Origin: DAIDKA01 sp036498905
GTDB taxonomy: Bacteria; Pseudomonadota; Gammaproteobacteria; Steroidobacterales; Steroidobacteraceae
DNA: 64,000 bases
Direction of reading: 5' to 3'
Assembly: GCA_036498905.1 (NCBI GenBank)
Contig: DASYER010000058.1
Span: 49,507-113,506, forward strand
The position numbers and the translations under genes were made by a program. A model generated the notes under the pieces. It saw only the letters and a program-made list of their open reading frames with translations, had not been told where the DNA came from and searched no databases. Numbering within the stretch: the stretch's first letter is position 1; each line of letters starts with the position of its first letter. This document shows positions 59,992 to 64,000 of the stretch, piece by piece.

Positions 59992-60288
59992 CTAGATCAC
60001 AATCAGCACGTCCGGACAGGCCTTCAGATCGGTCGCCAGCGCGGTCACCTGGGCCGCGCTGACTGCCCGGAAGGTGTAGGAAATGGACTGGAAATTGCCA
60101 TTGCCGCTGAATCGTTCGGTGGTGCCGGAGGCATCCAGGTCCGGTACGTGCGCTGCAAAAATCGCATCAATCCGCGCCCGCAGGGTCTGGCTGGTGCGCC
60201 CGACGACCTTGATCGGGTATTCGGTGGGGAACTGCAGCAACGGGGGCGGTGGGGAGCCGTGCGCGGGGGGGACAGACTCGTTCACCAC
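59992..60288 (-). CDS. ybeD: YbeD family protein (DUF493)
   Basis: 98 residues, ACT-like small fold: LLQFPTEYPIKVVGRTSQTL, then GNGNFQSISYTFRAVSAAQV. In E. coli ybeD lies between dacA and lipB and was proposed to modulate lipoate synthesis, without proof. Here it follows dat with a 7-bp overlap, but lipB is 8 kb away. It is followed by the cysA regulatory region. Confidence 0.92.
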   Translation of the reverse strand: MVNESVPPAHGSPPPPLLQFPTEYPIKVVGRTSQTLRARIDAIFAAHVPDLDASGTTERFSGNGNFQSISYTFRAVSAAQVTALATDLKACPDVLIVI

Positions 60289-61166
60289 GGCCTTCCGGCA
60301 AGTTCCTGTTTGTACTGCTGCAGCCCGGAATGGATGGCGCGCCAGACCGGTCCGGGGCGGCCCGTGCCGACCGCCGCAGCATCAAGCCGCGTGACCGCGA
60401 TGACTTCGCGGGTCGCGGCCGCGAGCATGACCTCGGAGGCGCCGCGCAGCTGCGCCTCGCTGATCATTGCCGAACGAACGGTGATCCCGGCGCGCCCGGC
60501 CATTTTCTCGACGGCGGCGCGCGTCAGGCTGGGGAGCACCTGCTCGGACAGCGCCGGGGAGACCAGCTGGCCCTCCAATACGACATGGACGGCCGAGGCG
60601 GATCCTTCGGTGAGGGCGCCCTCGCGCAGCAGAATGGTTTCGGAGGCGCCGGCCTGCGCCGCCTGCTCGCGCAGCAGAATGTTCGCCAGCAGTGCGGTGG
60701 ACTTTATATCGCAGCGACCCCAGCGGTTGTCCGCCGCCGTCACGCAGCTCACGCCGCGTTCCAGCGCCGCCTCATCCGGCAGCATCAGGGGCGCGCAGAA
60801 GGCGAATACCGTGCGCTCGATTTTCGGCAGCGGGGCATGGTTGCGACCGTACTCGGCACCGCGGGTCACCTGCCAGTACACATAGCAATGCTCGACGCTG
60901 TTCGCCGCCGCATTGCGTTCGATGAGTGTGGCGATGATTTCGTGCCACTGCGCACGGCTATGCGGATCTTCCATGCCCAGCGCGGCCAGGCTTGCCGTGA
61001 GACGCTCGCAATGCGCGACGAAGCGGAACGGCCGGCGCGCGTATACCGGCATGACTTCATACACGGCATCCCCAAACAGGAAGGCGCGATCCAGCGGCGA
61101 AACACGCGCCTGCGCCAGGGGCAGGTACTCGCCGTTCAGGTAGCACAGGGGCAGAGGCGCCGCCAC
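60282..61166 (-). CDS. dat: D-amino acid aminotransferase (class IV PLP)
   Basis: 294 residues. Class IV motifs: YLNGEYLPLAQARVSPLDR, FLFGDAVYEVMPVY, the PLP lysine in CDIKSTALLANILLRE, and EGSASAVHVVLEGQL. It interconverts D-alanine and D-glutamate with their oxo acids; branched-chain-type specificity cannot be fully excluded. The place between dacA and ybeD, as in Xanthomonas-type genomes, suggests a link with peptidoglycan D-amino acid turnover. Confidence 0.88.
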   Translation of the reverse strand: MAAPLPLCYLNGEYLPLAQARVSPLDRAFLFGDAVYEVMPVYARRPFRFVAHCERLTASLAALGMEDPHSRAQWHEIIATLIERNAAANSVEHCYVYWQVTRGAEYGRNHAPLPKIERTVFAFCAPLMLPDEAALERGVSCVTAADNRWGRCDIKSTALLANILLREQAAQAGASETILLREGALTEGSASAVHVVLEGQLVSPALSEQVLPSLTRAAVEKMAGRAGITVRSAMISEAQLRGASEVMLAAATREVIAVTRLDAAAVGTGRPGPVWRAIHSGLQQYKQELAGRPW

Positions 61167-61176
61167 CTGATCGATC

Positions 61177-62325
61177 CTACTTGAACCACAAGGAGATGTG
61201 ATCGGTCATGCGCGTCCACAGGCCGCCGGCAGGCACGGCGCGCAGCGTCACGATGGGCACCTTGTCCACCACGGCCCCATCGGGCGTGGCAACGGTGAAG
61301 GTGCCGACCCGGGTGCCGGCAGCCAGCGGCGCGAGCAGCCTGTTGTCCAGAGTGGTCGTGGTTTTAAGCCCCGCCGCCTGATCGCGACCCACGGTCACGA
61401 CCACATCCTGCGCGATGCCGACGGGTGCGTTCGTTGCGGCCGACAGAAATACGCGCGGCGTGGCCAGGACATCCCCGTGGGCCTTGACCTTCACGGTCTG
61501 ATAGAACGAAAAGCCGTAGCCGAGCAGGGTCGCGCTGGACTGTTCGCGTTCCTTGATCGACCCGGAGCCCAGCACCACCGAAATCAGGCGCATGCCGTTA
61601 CGCTGCGATGAGGTGACCAGGCAGAACCCGGCGCTGTCGGTATGCCCGGTCTTCAGACCGTCGACCGTGGGATCCGAGCTCAACAGGCCGTTGCGGTTCT
61701 GCTGTTTGATATTGTTCCAGGTGAACTCATGCAGGCTGAACAGCGGATAGAATTCCGGAAAATCCGCAATCAGATGATGCGCCAGCAGCGCCAGGTCCCG
61801 GGCGGTGGTGTAGTGGTTCGGGTTGGGCAGTCCGGCGGCATTGGCGAAATGGGTGTGTGCCATGCCCAGGCGACCGGCGTACGCGTTCATGAGCTGCACG
61901 AAGGCGTCTTCGCTGCCGGCGATGCGTTCGGCGAGCGCGACGGTCGCATCATTGCCCGACTGTACGATCATGCCCTTGATCAGGATATCCACCGGAACCT
62001 GGCTACCCACCTGGATGAAGGTGCGCGAACCTTCCGAGCGCCAGGCGTGCTCGCTGATCGTGACCGGGTCGGTCAGCTTCAGGCGGCCGCTGCGCAGTTC
62101 GGTGAACACGATGTAAGCCGTCATCAGCTTGGTGAGACTGGCCGGCTCCATGCGATCGTCCGCGTGGTCGGACGCCAGCACGCGACTGGTCTGGTAGTCC
62201 TCCAGCAGATAGGCGCGGGCGGGCACCGTCGGTGGCGTGGGGATCGGCGTGGCCGCCAAGGCCGCGGTCACGGCAGCAACGCTGAACAGGGCGAACAGAG
62301 AACGGGCGATGAGGCTACGAATCAT
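61177..62325 (-). CDS. dacA: D-alanyl-D-alanine carboxypeptidase (penicillin-binding protein 5/6 family)
   Basis: 382 residues. Signal peptide to about residue 25 (LFALFSVAAVTAALA); the three active-site motifs are SLTK in EPASLTKLMTAY, SGN in VQSGNDATVALA, and KTG in DGLKTGHTDSAG. A PBP5-like beta-rich C-terminal domain ends in an amphipathic membrane anchor (LWTRMTDHISLWFK). Trims the terminal D-Ala of stem peptides. Next to dat, rlpA and mltB. Confidence 0.96.
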   Translation of the reverse strand: MIRSLIARSLFALFSVAAVTAALAATPIPTPPTVPARAYLLEDYQTSRVLASDHADDRMEPASLTKLMTAYIVFTELRSGRLKLTDPVTISEHAWRSEGSRTFIQVGSQVPVDILIKGMIVQSGNDATVALAERIAGSEDAFVQLMNAYAGRLGMAHTHFANAAGLPNPNHYTTARDLALLAHHLIADFPEFYPLFSLHEFTWNNIKQQNRNGLLSSDPTVDGLKTGHTDSAGFCLVTSSQRNGMRLISVVLGSGSIKEREQSSATLLGYGFSFYQTVKVKAHGDVLATPRVFLSAATNAPVGIAQDVVVTVGRDQAAGLKTTTTLDNRLLAPLAAGTRVGTFTVATPDGAVVDKVPIVTLRAVPAGGLWTRMTDHISLWFK

Positions 62326-62370
62326 CCGCTGTGATCCTGATTAAGAAGTGAGGAAGAAGGCTCAAGTTTA

Positions 62371-63219
62371 TCAGTCGAGCGCCAGGCGCGCGTCGGGAAC
62401 TCCGAGCGTCGCAAGTCTTGCGGCCAGTGCGTCGAAGTCGGCGACGCTGCTGACCGGTCCCAGGCGCACCCGATACAGATGATGGCCGGATAGCGGCGGC
62501 AGCACCGTGACGTTCGACAGGCCGGCCGCTTGCAGCCGCAGCCGCAGACCCTCGGCGTTCGCCGGCACTGCGAAGGCGCCGGCCTGCACGTACAGTGTCG
62601 GTGGCGGAGTTTCGCTGGCGCGTGTGAGAGCCTGGGATTGCGGCTCATCGGGCGTGACCACGCGCACTTCGACCATCGCGGTACCCCCGCGCAGCATGTC
62701 GAGCTTCGCAGCCGCCGTGTACGACAGATCGATCAGCCGGTTGGCCACGAATGGACCGCGATCATTGATGCGCACCACCACCGAGCGACCGTTGCCGAGA
62801 TTGGTGACGCGCGCGTAGCAGGGGATCGGCAGGGTCTTATGCGCCGCGGTCATGCCGTACATGTCGTAGGGCTCACCCATCGAGGTGCTGACTCCATGGA
62901 AGCCGGGCCCATACCAGGACGCCACGCCGCGCTCCACATAACCTTTCGCGCTCGGCAGCAGGGCGTAGCGTCGGCCCAGGACATCGTAGAACGGCGGGTT
63001 GCCATTGCGACTGCGCGGTTCGAAGCGTGGTACGGCATCCGGAATGGCCGCAATTTCCGAAGGCGTCGGGGTAGACCTCGATGCCGTGGACGGTGAAACC
63101 GGGATCGGCCTGGAGCGCGAACTGGCCGCGCCGGTGTTGCGGCCGCCGACCACCGAGCAGCCGGCCATCAGCAAGGCGCATGCGCCGGCGAGCGCGAACA
63201 ATACGAGGCGCGGCCTCAT
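62371..63219 (-). CDS. rlpA: RlpA septal ring lytic transglycosylase, lipoprotein
   Basis: 282 residues. Lipoprotein signal peptide MRPRLVLFALAGACALLMAGC (lipobox MAGC). DPBB domain: GVASWYGPGFHGVSTSMGEP and VVRINDRGPFVANRLIDLS, with the catalytic Asp. The C-terminal SPOR domain (LYVQAGAFAVPANAEGLRLR) binds denuded peptidoglycan. ATG 63234 (overlapping the mltB stop) is an alternative start. Part of mltB-rlpA-dacA-dat-ybeD. Confidence 0.94.
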   Translation of the reverse strand: MRPRLVLFALAGACALLMAGCSVVGGRNTGAASSRSRPIPVSPSTASRSTPTPSEIAAIPDAVPRFEPRSRNGNPPFYDVLGRRYALLPSAKGYVERGVASWYGPGFHGVSTSMGEPYDMYGMTAAHKTLPIPCYARVTNLGNGRSVVVRINDRGPFVANRLIDLSYTAAAKLDMLRGGTAMVEVRVVTPDEPQSQALTRASETPPPTLYVQAGAFAVPANAEGLRLRLQAAGLSNVTVLPPLSGHHLYRVRLGPVSSVADFDALAARLATLGVPDARLALD

Positions 63220-63226
63220 GCGCAAG

Positions 63227-64000
63227 CTACTCATGCACGCGCCCGGCGATCGCATCGGCCAGATCCGCGACAGCCATCGAATAACGCGCGCTGCGGTTGT
63301 AGCGGCTGAGCACGTAGAAGTTCTTGAAGCCCACCCGAAATGCCGGGCCCGTGGCCTCATCCGCGCCGATCAGCACCGCGGCGGTGCTGCCCGGCAGGGT
63401 GCTGTCGGTCGTGATCCCTTCGGCCTTGAGGCTGTCGAGCGTCGCGGTCAGGTCCAGCAGCCGCGGCGCTACCGGCACGGCAGCGCCGGGTGCCAGCTGT
63501 GCCTGCGCCAGCACCGGCGCATTGGGTTCCCAGCCGTTCTGTTTGAGCAGATTGGCGATGCTGGCAAAGATGTCGCGCCAGTCGTTCCACAGATCAATGT
63601 GCTGATTGGAATCCGCATCGATCCCGTAGTGCCGATAGCTCGAGGGCATGAATTGCGGCGCCCCCATGGCCCCGCTGTAGGAGCCCTTGACGGTGAGCGG
63701 GTTCAGGTGCGCTTCCTTCGACAGCAGCAGGAACTGCAGCAGCTCACCGCGGAAGAAGTCCCCGCGCGGCGGATAGTCGAAGGCGAGCGTTGCCAGAGAA
63801 TCGAGCACCCGGTCCTTGCCCGTGATGCGTCCGTAGGAGGTCTCGCAACCCAGGATGGCGACGATGTACTCCGGGGCAACACCCGTGGATTGCGCGATGC
63901 TCTCCAGCGGCGACTGGTGTTCGCGCCAGAAGCGTGCGCCATCGGCGATGCGCTGTTCGGTGACGAAGTTCGCGCGGTACTGCCACCACGGCAGCACGGT
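63227..64000 (-). CDS. mltB: Membrane-bound lytic murein transglycosylase B, C-terminal part (5' end outside window)
   Basis: About 257 residues are present; the frame is open to the window edge. SLT family 3 features: VAPEYIVAILGCETSYGRIT with the catalytic Glu, DSLATLAFDYPPRGDFFRGEL, YSGAMGAPQFMPSSYRHYGID, and WNDWRDIFASIANLLKQNGW. Cleaves glycan strands to 1,6-anhydro ends. Its stop lies next to or overlaps the rlpA start. Confidence 0.95.
   Translation of the reverse strand, partial: TVLPWWQYRANFVTEQRIADGARFWREHQSPLESIAQSTGVAPEYIVAILGCETSYGRITGKDRVLDSLATLAFDYPPRGDFFRGELLQFLLLSKEAHLNPLTVKGSYSGAMGAPQFMPSSYRHYGIDADSNQHIDLWNDWRDIFASIANLLKQNGWEPNAPVLAQAQLAPGAAVPVAPRLLDLTATLDSLKAEGITTDSTLPGSTAAVLIGADEATGPAFRVGFKNFYVLSRYNRSARYSMAVADLADAIAGRVHE

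Noticed and set aside
1..64000. CRISPR arrays, insertion sequences, prophage, tRNA or rRNA genes
   Set aside because: No regular repeat-spacer pattern, transposase, integrase or phage protein was seen, and no tRNA-like cloverleaf was noticed in the short intergenic gaps.

Overview
The window is a dense, high-GC chromosomal segment with about 64 protein genes and no gene-free stretch over 300 bases. I saw no rRNA, tRNA, CRISPR array, insertion sequence or prophage. Conserved gene blocks point to a gammaproteobacterium, probably near the Xanthomonadales/Nevskiales (for example Steroidobacteraceae): lptD-surA-pdxA-rsmA-apaG-apaH; amgK-murU divergent from lptD as in Pseudomonas; lgt-thyA-folA; opgG-opgH; mltB-rlpA-dacA-dat-ybeD; lipA-lipB. 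The family placement is inference.

Layout. 1-7 kb: the end of an amidohydrolase, folD, an MFS exporter, def, yebC, a fatty-acid desaturase, an AcvB/VirJ-type double hydrolase and an EthD protein. 7-20 kb: lhr helicase, opgG-opgH, carbonic anhydrase, a Deg-like protease, panB and a second, Tat-exported OpgD. 20-28 kb: a TetR-GFA fusion, FKBP isomerase, aromatic aminotransferase, an acyl-CoA-dehydrogenase-like flavoprotein, a DUF255 thioredoxin-fold protein and rlmI. 28-37.7 kb: lgt, thyA, a SET-domain methyltransferase, kup, folA, small hydrolases, a peptidase S51 cluster, a TspO-NTF2 fusion, MaoC, a methyltransferase and a GNAT. 37.7-41 kb: the kynurenine operon (haaO-kynU-kmo), which produces the quinolinate precursor. 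41-50.7 kb: envelope and cofactor block, apaH to lptD, then amgK-murU. 50.7-52.4 kb: lipA-lipB. 52.5-60 kb: a sulfate-transport island, sbp facing cysA-cysT-cysW-histidine kinase-response regulator. 60-64 kb: ybeD, dat, dacA, rlpA and the end of mltB.

The strongest novelty is the sulfate island. A PhoB/OmpR-type two-component system is the tail of the cysATW operon. Both promoters of the island (sbp and cysA) carry the same architecture: direct repeats of (A/G)TAACC at an exact 11-bp period, then 9 nt, then CTGAC(A/G), then 17 or 18 nt, then TAG(C/G)AT. This predicts a dedicated two-component regulon for sulfate (or a related oxyanion) uptake. The ATPase of this transporter also carries a C-terminal extension of about 240 residues ending in a universal-stress-protein-like fold. 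The same island appears to split an ancestrally contiguous ybeD-lipB-lipA block.

Other points of interest are fusions (TetR-GFA, TspO-NTF2-like), a perfectly palindromic -10 box shared by lptD and amgK, and several genes whose -10 box lies only 6-8 nt before the start codon, suggesting leaderless mRNAs.
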